A stretch of 64,000 nt of DNA from Leptospira mtsangambouensis (lineage in GTDB: Bacteria; Spirochaetota; Leptospiria; Leptospirales; Leptospiraceae). A program made the translations under genes and the position numbers. The notes beneath the pieces were generated by a model, which saw nothing but the letters and a program-made list of their open reading frames with translations, was not told the origin of the DNA and made no database searches. The stretch lies in assembly GCF_004770475.1 (NCBI RefSeq), contig NZ_RQHK01000017.1, forward strand, positions 930,001 through 994,000. Direction: 5' to 3'. Position 1 is the stretch's first letter; each line of letters starts with the position of its first letter. Below are positions 56,121-64,000 of this stretch, one piece after another.

Positions 56121-57122
56121 ATGAAGCATTACGACGTATTCGGCGTAGGGAACGCCCTGGTAGATATCATTGCCTTTATTACTCCCAATTTTTTAGAAAA
56201 ACAGAATATCACTAAGGGTGTAATGACTCTGGTAGATGAAACTAGACAAGGTCAAATTCTTGCTGATCTTCATGATGAAAAGAAGGAACTTCGTTCTGGT
56301 GGAAGTGCAGCCAACACAATGATTGCAATTGCAAATTCTGGTGGAACATGTTGTTATACGGGAAAAGTAACTCACGATACTTATGGTGAGTTTTATAAAA
56401 AAGATATGGAAGATGCTGGTGTTTTGTTTGAAACGACACCAGATTCTCAAAGCCATACAGGCACTTGTGTTGTTTTAACAACACCGGATGCAGAACGAAC
56501 TATGTTAACAAATCTTGCGATTTCAACATCACTTGGACCAAATGATATCGACGTAGATAACCTAAAAAAAAGTAAATTTGTTTATGTGGAAGGTTATTTG
56601 TGGGATGGTGATTCCACAAAAAAAGCAAGTGAACTGACTATGAAAGTCGCCAAGGAAAACAATGTAAAGGTATCCTTTACATATAGTGATCCATTTTGTG
56701 TAAATCGTTCCAAAGATGAATTCATTCACCTAACAAAAGAATACGTAGATGTGGTTTTTTGTAATACCGAAGAAGGTTTGGCATTGAGTGGAGCAAAAAC
56801 TGCAGAAGAAGCAGTAACCTTTATTTCCAAACTTTGTCCTTTGGTTTTTATGACTGCTGGTAAAGATGGAGCCTATGTTGCTGAAAATGGAAAGATCACT
56901 CTTGTTCCAGGATTTCCTGTAAAACCAATTGATACAACTGGAGCAGGGGATGCCTTTGCAGCAGGTGTTTTGTATGGATTAACACAAGGGTATTCCGCAC
57001 AAAAGTCTGCTCGTTGGGGAAACTATGTTGCGTCTCGTATTGTCTGTGAAGTTGGACCTCGTTTGTCTGTCCGATTGATGGGAAGGCAAGACGAAATTTT
57101 GGATGGGTTCAAAGACAAATAA
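56121..57122 (+). CDS. PfkB-family carbohydrate/adenosine kinase
   Basis: 333 aa from ATG 56121 (the frame extends to 56082, but the family begins at YDVFGVGNALVDI). Motifs: GGSAANTMIAIANSGG near the N terminus and DTTGAGDAFAAGVLYG with the catalytic aspartate near the C terminus. Phosphorylates a sugar or adenosine in the cytoplasm; adenosine kinase-like is my best guess. Divergent from the TonB receptor. Confidence 0.92.
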   Translation: MKHYDVFGVGNALVDIIAFITPNFLEKQNITKGVMTLVDETRQGQILADLHDEKKELRSGGSAANTMIAIANSGGTCCYTGKVTHDTYGEFYKKDMEDAGVLFETTPDSQSHTGTCVVLTTPDAERTMLTNLAISTSLGPNDIDVDNLKKSKFVYVEGYLWDGDSTKKASELTMKVAKENNVKVSFTYSDPFCVNRSKDEFIHLTKEYVDVVFCNTEEGLALSGAKTAEEAVTFISKLCPLVFMTAGKDGAYVAENGKITLVPGFPVKPIDTTGAGDAFAAGVLYGLTQGYSAQKSARWGNYVASRIVCEVGPRLSVRLMGRQDEILDGFKDK

Positions 57123-57124
57123 GT

Positions 57125-57523
57125 TTAATGACTTCTTTTTGAATCTTCCCAAAGGGTTTGAATTTTATCAGCGATTTCCAGAGGGGCAAAGGGTTTTTCA
57201 ATCACACCGATGCCACCTCGTCGCTGGTATTCTAAAATTTCATTTTTTAACACTCGCGAAGTAATAAAAGCAACAGGAATCTCTTTGGTTTCTGGAAAAA
57301 TTTTTAATTCTTCTATTAGTTCCATTCCATTCATCCCAGGCATTAAAACATCTAACAAGATCAAGTCGGGTTGTAAGATGATTGCTTTTTGTAATCCCTC
57401 TGGACCAGTTTTTGCAAAACTAACTTGATAACTTGAGTTAAACTCTAAGGCAATTCGAAGAATTTCTACAATATCCTCTTCATCTTCCACAATTAATACA
57501 TGATTTAGAGTTGTATCTGTCAT
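57125..57523 (-). CDS. single-domain response regulator
   Basis: 132 aa, one receiver domain: acidic pocket IVEDEED, phospho-acceptor Asp58 in LILLDVLMPGMNG, threonine/serine FITSR and lysine in VIEKPFAP. No output domain, so it signals through protein contact. Overlaps the kinase gene upstream by 4 bases (ATGA) and is its likely partner. Confidence 0.94.
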   Translation of the reverse strand: MTDTTLNHVLIVEDEEDIVEILRIALEFNSSYQVSFAKTGPEGLQKAIILQPDLILLDVLMPGMNGMELIEELKIFPETKEIPVAFITSRVLKNEILEYQRRGGIGVIEKPFAPLEIADKIQTLWEDSKRSH

Positions 57524-59031
57524 TGGTTGTATCCGGCTGGATTAGATCCTGGTTTGATAATTGGAAATTCAATTGTAAAGACAGTTCCATTGTCATCAGA
57601 AGTAAAAAATATTTTTCCTTTCATAGCTTCCACAAATCCCTTTGTGATGGATAAACCAAGGCCAGAACCTCCCACTAATTTATCTTTGGGTGGTGCTCCT
57701 TGTGCAAATCTATGAAATAACCTAGGTGCAAAATTGGGATCTATACCCGGCCCATTGTCTTTAATTAATATTTGTGCATTTGTATCAGTAGGAACAACGG
57801 TGATATAAACTTCAGAAAATTTAGGAGTGTATTTTACCGCATTCGAAATTAGATTGGTGATACAGTGATTTAATCTGTCTTCGTCCACAAAAACAGTAGT
57901 AGAAGGAAAGTTTTGATCATAATTGAGTAAAACATGGTATTGTTCTGCAAAGGTTCTCATCCCATCCACAGAAATTTGTAGGATTTCTTCTAAACGATAA
58001 GTTCTAAATTTAAAATTAATATTTCCTGAATCCAAAGCTTCAATGTCTAGTAGGTCAGTAACAAATCGAACAAGTCTTTGTGTATTTTTCCTACAAATAT
58101 TTAGGAGTGATTTTGTTTGATTGGAGAGTTCCCCAGCAACACCAGCTAGTAATAAATCAATTGATCCTTTAATCGAAGTTAGAGGAGTGCGTAATTCATG
58201 ACTTACTAAGCTAATGAATTCATTTTTTAAGGCTTCTGCTTTTTTTCTTTCTGTGATATTTCGAACGATTGCGAGAACATCATCTTCACCAGTTTTCGTG
58301 AATCGTGCTTCAAAGTATTTTTCTCCGTCATAATCTTCGATCGAATATTCATAAGTTTTGGTTCCACCAATTTCTAGGACCTGTTCTAGGATGGATTCAA
58401 TTTCGGAAAGTTTTCTTGTGGGAAATAGGTTTTGAATTCGAGTGAACCTGACTCTACCCTCATGAAAGGAATCCCAACCTTTGAAATCGGGAAATTCTTT
58501 GTGATCAATGACTGTTCCGTCTTTTCTAATTCCGTACAACTTGTCCGGTAAGGCACTTAGGATTGCTTTGTTTTTGTTTAGAACTTGGCTATAGTTGTCT
58601 TTGGCGTTTTTTTCTGATGTGATTTCAGTTGCAATGAGGATTGTAAAATTTTCTTGAGGAAAAACCTGTGTCGCAAACCATCCTTTGGATTCCAAAAAGA
58701 ACTCATCGGAGAGGAACGTTTCCTTATTTTTGATGGCATCCATCAATTTTTTACCGAAATCTGTTTCATCCAGGTTCGGAAACAAATTCCAGATGTTTTG
58801 CCCTAACATCTGACTGGCGGATTTCTCCACCATACTTTCTGCAGAAGAGTTTACGTAGGTATAATTTAGGTCCTTGTCCAAAACAAAAACGGCATTAGCA
58901 CGTGTTTCCAGGATTTTATCGAAGTATTGGGGGACAAATTTGTGCCAATTCTGTTGCAGAAGTAACTTTGCATCAAAAAAGCTGTCTTCATCCTTGAAAA
59001 AGCTTTTGATTTTTTCCAGAAATTCATTCAT
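57520..59031 (-). CDS. soluble PAS-PAS sensor histidine kinase
   Basis: 503 aa, no membrane segment. Two PAS domains (about 35-140 and 150-262), HisKA with His278 in LVSHELRTPLTS, HATPase with NLISNAVKYTP, KDNGPGID and GSGLGLSI. Cytoplasmic sensor working with the response regulator encoded immediately downstream. Only 32 bases separate its start from the divergent ABC operon. Confidence 0.95.
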   Translation of the reverse strand: MNEFLEKIKSFFKDEDSFFDAKLLLQQNWHKFVPQYFDKILETRANAVFVLDKDLNYTYVNSSAESMVEKSASQMLGQNIWNLFPNLDETDFGKKLMDAIKNKETFLSDEFFLESKGWFATQVFPQENFTILIATEITSEKNAKDNYSQVLNKNKAILSALPDKLYGIRKDGTVIDHKEFPDFKGWDSFHEGRVRFTRIQNLFPTRKLSEIESILEQVLEIGGTKTYEYSIEDYDGEKYFEARFTKTGEDDVLAIVRNITERKKAEALKNEFISLVSHELRTPLTSIKGSIDLLLAGVAGELSNQTKSLLNICRKNTQRLVRFVTDLLDIEALDSGNINFKFRTYRLEEILQISVDGMRTFAEQYHVLLNYDQNFPSTTVFVDEDRLNHCITNLISNAVKYTPKFSEVYITVVPTDTNAQILIKDNGPGIDPNFAPRLFHRFAQGAPPKDKLVGGSGLGLSITKGFVEAMKGKIFFTSDDNGTVFTIEFPIIKPGSNPAGYNQ

Positions 59032-59063
59032 AGGTGCAGGTATACGAAAACTAAACCAGAGTT

Positions 59064-59993
59064 ATGATTCAAGTCAGCAATTTATCAAAATTTTACGGCG
59101 AAAAACGAGCCATCTCAGGGCTTAATTTCAAATTAGAAAAAGGCGAAATTGTGGGTCTTTTGGGACTCAACGGCGCCGGGAAAACCACCACAATTCGAAT
59201 CTTGACCGGGTATTTGATTCCCAGCGCAGGAGATGCTTCGATTGATGGGAAGTCCATCTTTGACTTTCCTTTGGAGGCAAAACAGAAAATAGGTTACCTA
59301 CCGGAAACCCCTCCACTCTACGAAGACATGACGATTTTGGAATATCTTCAATTTGTGGGTCGAATCAAAAAAATCGAAGAATCCAAACTCGCCTCAGAAG
59401 TAGAAAAGGTTCTTTTAAAAACTAACATTACGGCTGTTAAAGATAAGTTGATTGGTACTTTATCTTTAGGATATAGGAAACGAGTGGGAATTGCCCAAGC
59501 AATCCTTGGAGATCCTGAAATTGTGATTATGGACGAACCGATCTCAGGACTTGATCCAAAACAAATTGTAGAGATTCGAAATTTAATTCGAAGTTTGGCC
59601 GGTGATCATACCGTTCTCATCTCCAGTCATATCTTAACCGAAATTTATAAAACTTGTGATAAGTTTTTATTTTTACACAAAGGAAGTTTGAAACAGGAAC
59701 TTTCTTTATCAAGATTAGAGGAAGAAATGAATCGTCTTGCTGGTTGGGAAGTTGGTTTATCTGGAAAAGAGTCAAACGATCTACATTCGTTCGTGAAATC
59801 AGTGATTGGTGGATCAGATACTGTGACTGAACTTGGAACCAACAAAGAAGAAATTCAATTTTTAGTTCGAACCACAAATCCAAAACAATTTAAAGAATCT
59901 TTGTTTTCCAAAGCACTTTCGAGTGGAATTCAAATTGAGTCTTTAAAAAAACAAGAAGTGTCTTTAGAACAGATTTTTATGGAGAAGATATGA
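59064..59993 (+). CDS. ABC transporter ATP-binding protein (GldA-like)
   Basis: 309 aa. Walker [12 protein letters not shown]-loop PETPPLY, signature [14 protein letters not shown] and Walker [14 protein letters not shown] are intact; a C-terminal accessory domain follows residue 215. Energises the ABC-2-type permease encoded next, overlapping it by 4 bases (ATGA). Resembles GldA/CcmA-type subunits. Confidence 0.94.
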   Translation: MIQVSNLSKFYGEKRAISGLNFKLEKGEIVGLLGLNGAGKTTTIRILTGYLIPSAGDASIDGKSIFDFPLEAKQKIGYLPETPPLYEDMTILEYLQFVGRIKKIEESKLASEVEKVLLKTNITAVKDKLIGTLSLGYRKRVGIAQAILGDPEIVIMDEPISGLDPKQIVEIRNLIRSLAGDHTVLISSHILTEIYKTCDKFLFLHKGSLKQELSLSRLEEEMNRLAGWEVGLSGKESNDLHSFVKSVIGGSDTVTELGTNKEEIQFLVRTTNPKQFKESLFSKALSSGIQIESLKKQEVSLEQIFMEKI

Positions 59994-60721
59994 ACTGGCA
60001 AACTGCTGTTTGGATCTATAAAAAAGAATTACGATTATTTTTTGGAACGTATATGGGGCCTTTGGTTCTGGGAGGAACTGCATTTCTCAATGCACTCTTC
60101 GTGATGATTCTAAATTTTAATGGAACTGCAAATTATGAAATTGCAACTTACATCACTTTCATTTCCTTTATGACAACAATTCTTATCGCAATGGTCATCA
60201 TATCGATGGGTTCCATTGTAGAGGAAAGAAATAAGGGAACTTTGGAATTACTATTTACATCTCCAGTCACAGATTTGGAAATTGTTTTTGGTAAATTTCT
60301 TTTTGGTGTTACTGTTTGTGGGATCATTACCATTTTTATCAATGGACTCTTTCCTTTGTTGTTATACTCTTTTTGGAAAGCTCCGTTTTACATGGTAGCT
60401 TCTGGAAGTGTCGGTGTGTTTTTGTTAGGTGTATTTACCTTCACGATTGGAATGTTTGGATCAAGTCTTGGTAAAAACCAAATGATTTCCTTACTCATTT
60501 CTGTGTTAATCATTTTGACACTATGGGTTGTGGGATATTTTTCACACCTATTCCAGGCAACAACGAGAAAGGTTCTCTTTCATTTACATATCTTTTCTCA
60601 CTTTGCCGCTTTTGCCAAGGGTGTTGTCCCTTTGACTGGGATTGTTTTTTTCTTAAGTGGAACGTTTTTGTTCTTATACCTTACCGTAAAGGTCTTGGAA
60701 TCCAGGAGATGGAGGGGATAG
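59990..60721 (+). CDS. ABC-2 type permease (GldF-like)
   Basis: 243 aa, six hydrophobic helices; [32 protein letters not shown] is the typical ABC-2 coupling region. Forms the membrane channel with the preceding ATPase. Substrate unknown; family members include gliding and export systems. Confidence 0.93.
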   Translation: MNWQTAVWIYKKELRLFFGTYMGPLVLGGTAFLNALFVMILNFNGTANYEIATYITFISFMTTILIAMVIISMGSIVEERNKGTLELLFTSPVTDLEIVFGKFLFGVTVCGIITIFINGLFPLLLYSFWKAPFYMVASGSVGVFLLGVFTFTIGMFGSSLGKNQMISLLISVLIILTLWVVGYFSHLFQATTRKVLFHLHIFSHFAAFAKGVVPLTGIVFFLSGTFLFLYLTVKVLESRRWRG

Positions 60722-60724
60722 ACC

Positions 60725-62596
60725 ATGTTTTTAACCGCAGATAGAATTTTACCATTTGTAAGTTTACTTTCTCTTTTCGCCTATTTCTTGTTTGATGGGA
60801 TGGTTGTAGATCCAAAAAGAAGAATCATATTTTTTGGAGTGATTTTTTTATTTTTGGCTTCTGATACCATCGTTCGGGCCTTTTCAAAAGGATTAAGAAA
60901 AGAAGACCAAAATCGTTATATTGCTGCCGGATTTGGTATTGGAGCTTTTTTATTATCAGTTTTGCGTGATTTTTTGGATTTAAAACCAGTTGCTGGATTT
61001 AATGAAGAAGTCAGTGCCATTCCGAAAGTAAGAGAGTTTCTCCTACTTTGCGTAGTATTATTATCAATTGTATTTCTTCTTCAAATCATACTTCTTGAGA
61101 TAGGGAAGTCATCATTAGAAGCACAAAGTAATTTAGCAAAATCCAAAAGTTCACTTTTACAAAATGCTGTATTAGGTTTTTTATTCGTTCTTCCCATTGT
61201 AGTTGCTGTTAACTATTTTGCGATCAAACGAAACTATAACTTTGATTTGAGTAGCCAGGGAAAATTTTCCCTTTCTCAAATTTCCAGAAATCTAATCAAA
61301 CCAATCACTAAAGATGTTACGATCACAGCTTTTTATCCTCGTCCCTTGGAAGCAGATGGACCGGCAAATGGAGATAAGTTGGCGGCTTTTGCTCTCACTC
61401 GAGTTCGTCCCGATATCGAAATCCTTTTGGATCAAATCAAAGCAGAAAACTCACATATCACTGTCCAATTTATCAATGCAGATGTGGAAGTGGATTTACT
61501 AAAAGAGTTTGGCCAGGTTTCGAATGGTACCATTTTTGTCCGTTCTCAGAAACAATCTTTACTCACTTCTGGAACTCCATTTGCAGAAGAAAGGGTGATC
61601 GCCAAAGAAACAAAAGATTTAGAAGATCTAGAACGTAAGTTAGTTGGTGCACTTCTCAATGTTACAACCGAACAAAAAAAAGTTTATTTTACCGTTTCCA
61701 ATGGGGAAAGATACGGAATGTCTTTTAAAGCCCTACCGAATGAGCAAGTAAACCGATTTGTTTCTTCTTTACAGTTTCTCAACTTTAAAGTGGCAGAACT
61801 TGGATTTGCACAAGGTTGGCCTTCTAAATTACCAGAAGATGCAGAAATGTTGGTTGTACTTGGGCCAACAGTTCCTTTTTCCAAAGAAGCCAAAGAAGAA
61901 CTTACTAAGTTTGTTCTTGAAAAAAATGGAAAACTTCTCATTACCATGGAACCGAAAGGGAATGAAGACTTCAGTTGGTTACTATCAAACGCTGGTCTCA
62001 AATTTAAATCATCAGAGCTCATTGAAAGAGAAGAAAAACCTGGATTTGTTGTCGCAAAACGTTTTCCGGACAATAGACTCACCGATTTACTCCAGAAAAA
62101 AGACATGGGAATTTTATTCCCTTACAGTGGTTATTTGGAAACGGATGCAACCGTTCCATCTCCTCATTCGTTTAAGTCGGAAACTTTATTGGAATCAGGT
62201 TTTGAAGCATTTTCTGATGAAAATAAGAATGGAAAATTAGATCCAAACGAAAAAAAAGAAAGTAAAATTCTCTCCATCGTTTTAACTCCTATGTCTTTAG
62301 CCAATGACAAAGTTGGAAAGATTATTTTGCACACAGGTACTTCTTGGATAACTGATCAGTTCATTCCTTATGCAATGAACTCTCAGTTTTCTACAGTGTC
62401 CATCACTGGTTTGTTCCAAGATACGGCTGTTGCAGAAATTCCACTCAAAAAAGAAGAATTAGATACCATTTCCCTTTCCGACAATCAAAAGTTAGTTGCT
62501 TGGGTGATTGGAGTATTTTTATTTCCAGGATTCATTTTGGCAGTGGGATCTTACTTTGTATATTCCAGACGAAAAAGTTCTATGATTGAAGTATGA
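60725..62596 (+). CDS. GldG-like ABC auxiliary protein
   Basis: 623 aa. N-terminal helices (residues 8-22, 30-48, 65-80, 97-120 and 143-163), a large extracytoplasmic domain beginning NFDLSSQGKFSLSQISRNLI with KDVTITAFYPR, typical of GldG/ABC_transp_aux proteins, and a C-terminal helix (about 595-615). Acts with the ATPase and permease. Overlaps the next gene by ATGA. Confidence 0.9.
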   Translation: MFLTADRILPFVSLLSLFAYFLFDGMVVDPKRRIIFFGVIFLFLASDTIVRAFSKGLRKEDQNRYIAAGFGIGAFLLSVLRDFLDLKPVAGFNEEVSAIPKVREFLLLCVVLLSIVFLLQIILLEIGKSSLEAQSNLAKSKSSLLQNAVLGFLFVLPIVVAVNYFAIKRNYNFDLSSQGKFSLSQISRNLIKPITKDVTITAFYPRPLEADGPANGDKLAAFALTRVRPDIEILLDQIKAENSHITVQFINADVEVDLLKEFGQVSNGTIFVRSQKQSLLTSGTPFAEERVIAKETKDLEDLERKLVGALLNVTTEQKKVYFTVSNGERYGMSFKALPNEQVNRFVSSLQFLNFKVAELGFAQGWPSKLPEDAEMLVVLGPTVPFSKEAKEELTKFVLEKNGKLLITMEPKGNEDFSWLLSNAGLKFKSSELIEREEKPGFVVAKRFPDNRLTDLLQKKDMGILFPYSGYLETDATVPSPHSFKSETLLESGFEAFSDENKNGKLDPNEKKESKILSIVLTPMSLANDKVGKIILHTGTSWITDQFIPYAMNSQFSTVSITGLFQDTAVAEIPLKKEELDTISLSDNQKLVAWVIGVFLFPGFILAVGSYFVYSRRKSSMIEV

Positions 62597-63666
62597 AACA
62601 GAAAATTAGTTTAGTAGTCATTGCTTTTGTTGGATTGTTTTTACTTTTCTACTGGATGGAAGACCATCCAGAAAATATTTCCGAAACTAATTTTTGGAAA
62701 GAAGATTGGAAATCCATTCGTTACACCCCACCCAAAGAAGATTGGTGTGGAGTTCTCGAGCCAAGATTTTCCGAGGAAAGTATGGTGTTTCGCAAAATCC
62801 CACGCGGATGGAACATAACACCTCTTTACACTGTTAGTTTGACAAAAGATGGAAAAGAATCATCTTACGAAGCAAACTACAATGTTAAAAATAGTTTTTC
62901 GGAACTAAGTGTTCTTAAAACGAAATTGATTGAAAAGGCCACACCAGAGATCCAAAAGTCATATTGTTTAGGGATGAGTTCTCCATCCGTATCTTTATCA
63001 GAAGAAAACGGAACGGATATTGAATTTTCAAAAGACAAACAATTGTTTTTTGGCAAAAAGATTGGAGCCGATGAAGGTCGTGTTTCTGTTTTGGTGAATG
63101 ATGAAGTCATTGCTCCTTACAATTATTTGATTGAAAAGTTTCGTGCACCTTCTATCAGTTTTCGTGAAAAAATGTATATCACATTTAACGAAGGTTATCT
63201 GAAGGAACTTTCTTTTTCTGGTCAGGTTGTGAATGTAAAAGCGGAAAACCGTGCCAAAAAAAACCAATACAATGTGTATGTAAATGATTGGAGCCGAACG
63301 ACAGGGGAACGAATTGTTTTGCCTCCTGATGTGGGAAACCAATGGGAATCGGTGGTCAAAGGACTAAAGGTAGAATTCTATAGAGACGAGATGGGTGCCC
63401 CAGAGTTTCCAGAACTTCCCTCGACTCAAGTGGCAGAAGCGGTTTTGGACGTAACCCAATCAGAAGGAATCAAATATCGTCTTTCCTTTTTCCCTTTGTG
63501 GGAGTCTGAATCAGGAAAATGGAGGCCGGTGCGTCGGGAGCTCCTTCCTTATTTTTCGGAATCCATCACTTGGATGAAAGAAGAATCCTTCCAAAATTTG
63601 GTGAATGCCGTCATGAAAGTGAAAAGTGCTTCCCGATACGAGCGTCCCAACCAGAAAATCCAATAA
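62593..63666 (+). CDS. DUF4340-like membrane-anchored protein
   Basis: 357 aa with one N-terminal anchor (residues 6-20) and a beta-rich exterior domain. Position after ATPase, permease and GldG-like protein matches the DUF4340 partner often found in this cluster; sequence fit is partial (GTDIEFSKDKQLFFGKK). Probably the fourth component of the complex. Confidence 0.72.
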   Translation: MKQKISLVVIAFVGLFLLFYWMEDHPENISETNFWKEDWKSIRYTPPKEDWCGVLEPRFSEESMVFRKIPRGWNITPLYTVSLTKDGKESSYEANYNVKNSFSELSVLKTKLIEKATPEIQKSYCLGMSSPSVSLSEENGTDIEFSKDKQLFFGKKIGADEGRVSVLVNDEVIAPYNYLIEKFRAPSISFREKMYITFNEGYLKELSFSGQVVNVKAENRAKKNQYNVYVNDWSRTTGERIVLPPDVGNQWESVVKGLKVEFYRDEMGAPEFPELPSTQVAEAVLDVTQSEGIKYRLSFFPLWESESGKWRPVRRELLPYFSESITWMKEESFQNLVNAVMKVKSASRYERPNQKIQ

Positions 63667-63667
63667 G

Positions 63668-64000
63668 GTGCAAAAAGTTTCTACAGTCGCATCTCGGATG
63701 GAAATGATCCGAGATTTATTCTATTCCCCAATGTCCGCTTTCGAATCCTATTATCATAAAACGGATTTGGGTGGTCGTGATTTGTGGTTGGCCCATCTCC
63801 AACTCATCCTTCTTGCACCAATTGCAAAGTTTTTTGGAAATTTAATCCAAATCCTTTTATTCAAAGTATCCACAGTCGATGAAGAAACAAAGTTAACCTA
63901 CACACAAGGGATGTTGACCTTATTCTTTTTTTATTTAGGGTTCTATATTGTGATTCGGTTGGTTGATAGTTTCCGAATGTACCACCAAATGCGAGATCGA
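63668..64000 (+). CDS. membrane protein, 3' end outside window
   Basis: An open frame from GTG 63668 (one base after the upstream stop), with ATGs at 63698 and 63704 as alternatives, runs to the window edge. The visible 111 residues include MIRDLFYSPMSAFESYYHKT, then two hydrophobic helices (LQLILLAPIAKFFG and MLTLFFFYLGFYIVIRLV). The YSPMSAFE opening resembles Yip1-type membrane proteins. Probably part of the ABC operon. Confidence 0.65.
   Translation, partial: MQKVSTVASRMEMIRDLFYSPMSAFESYYHKTDLGGRDLWLAHLQLILLAPIAKFFGNLIQILLFKVSTVDEETKLTYTQGMLTLFFFYLGFYIVIRLVDSFRMYHQMRDR

Overview
The window is AT-rich, gene-dense bacterial DNA. It is most consistent with a Leptospira chromosome, probably of the saprophytic or environmental type. 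This is a genus-level judgement from familiar protein families and layout: MreB, SCO1, SpoIIE-type phosphatases with TPR tails, lipoproteins with loose spirochaetal lipoboxes, TonB receptors, a FYDLN zinc-ribbon protein, a Bacteroidetes/spirochaete-type AURKAIP1/COX24 mini-protein and a poly-gamma-glutamate locus. No database search was possible. No rRNA, CRISPR array or complete insertion sequence was seen.

Layout. 0-3.3 kb: two CydA-like membrane subunits, each ending in a c-type cytochrome domain, then a strong terminator and a SCO1/SenC gene whose start codon lies in a hairpin. 3.4-8.7 kb: mreB (minus), divergent from an operon of Ppx/GppA phosphatase and a 7TM-SpoIIE-TPR phosphatase. 8.8-19.2 kb: housekeeping and transport genes (MFS permease, bcp-pepA, CPA1 antiporter, APC permease, sppA, surE, TPR protein). 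19.25-19.5 kb: three tRNA genes (Pro, Arg, His). 19.5-25.9 kb: the most accessory-looking part, with two related lipoproteins, an acyltransferase, a DUF805 protein, a secreted protein, a tyrosine recombinase, a tiny membrane protein and four strongly structured intergenic elements. 25.9-36.4 kb: housekeeping again (nadB, ctp, pdxJ, FYDLN protein, miaA, hfq, manC-like, mini ribosomal-type protein, cheW, phoU). 36.4-43 kb: small membrane and ABM-like proteins, a hybrid histidine kinase, a nucleotidyltransferase-like protein and a large TPR/coiled-coil exported protein. 42.5-46.1 kb (minus): a five-gene poly-gamma-glutamate-type operon (pgsB, pgsC, pgsW, a 65-aa single-helix protein, a lipoprotein). 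46.1-48.9 kb: a dCache-HAMP-SpoIIE-TPR phosphatase facing a STAS anti-anti-sigma factor. 48.9-52.6 kb: a tandem beta-lactamase-fold lipoprotein with one dead domain, and gpmI. 52.7-56.0 kb: a TonB-dependent receptor coupled to a propeller-like lipoprotein (BtuB/BtuG-like layout) whose signal region carries a 66-bp tandem duplication. 56.1-59 kb: a PfkB kinase and a two-component pair. 59.06-64 kb: a GldA/GldF/GldG-like ABC system with a DUF4340-like partner, then a gene running off the window.

How it works together. Several sets look like functional units: the heme-c respiratory pair with SCO1 nearby; two paralogous SpoIIE phosphatases, one beside its probable STAS substrate type (partner switching); the pgs operon for an anionic surface polymer; the TonB receptor plus surface lipoprotein for uptake of a scarce nutrient, possibly a corrinoid; and the ABC quartet at the right edge. 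The best candidates for undescribed biology are the CydB-less double CydA-like/cytochrome c pair, the pgs operon with a PgsE-like mini-protein and an unknown lipoprotein in place of PgsA, the pseudo-enzyme/enzyme tandem hydrolase, the duplicated lipoprotein signal and the structured intergenic elements.
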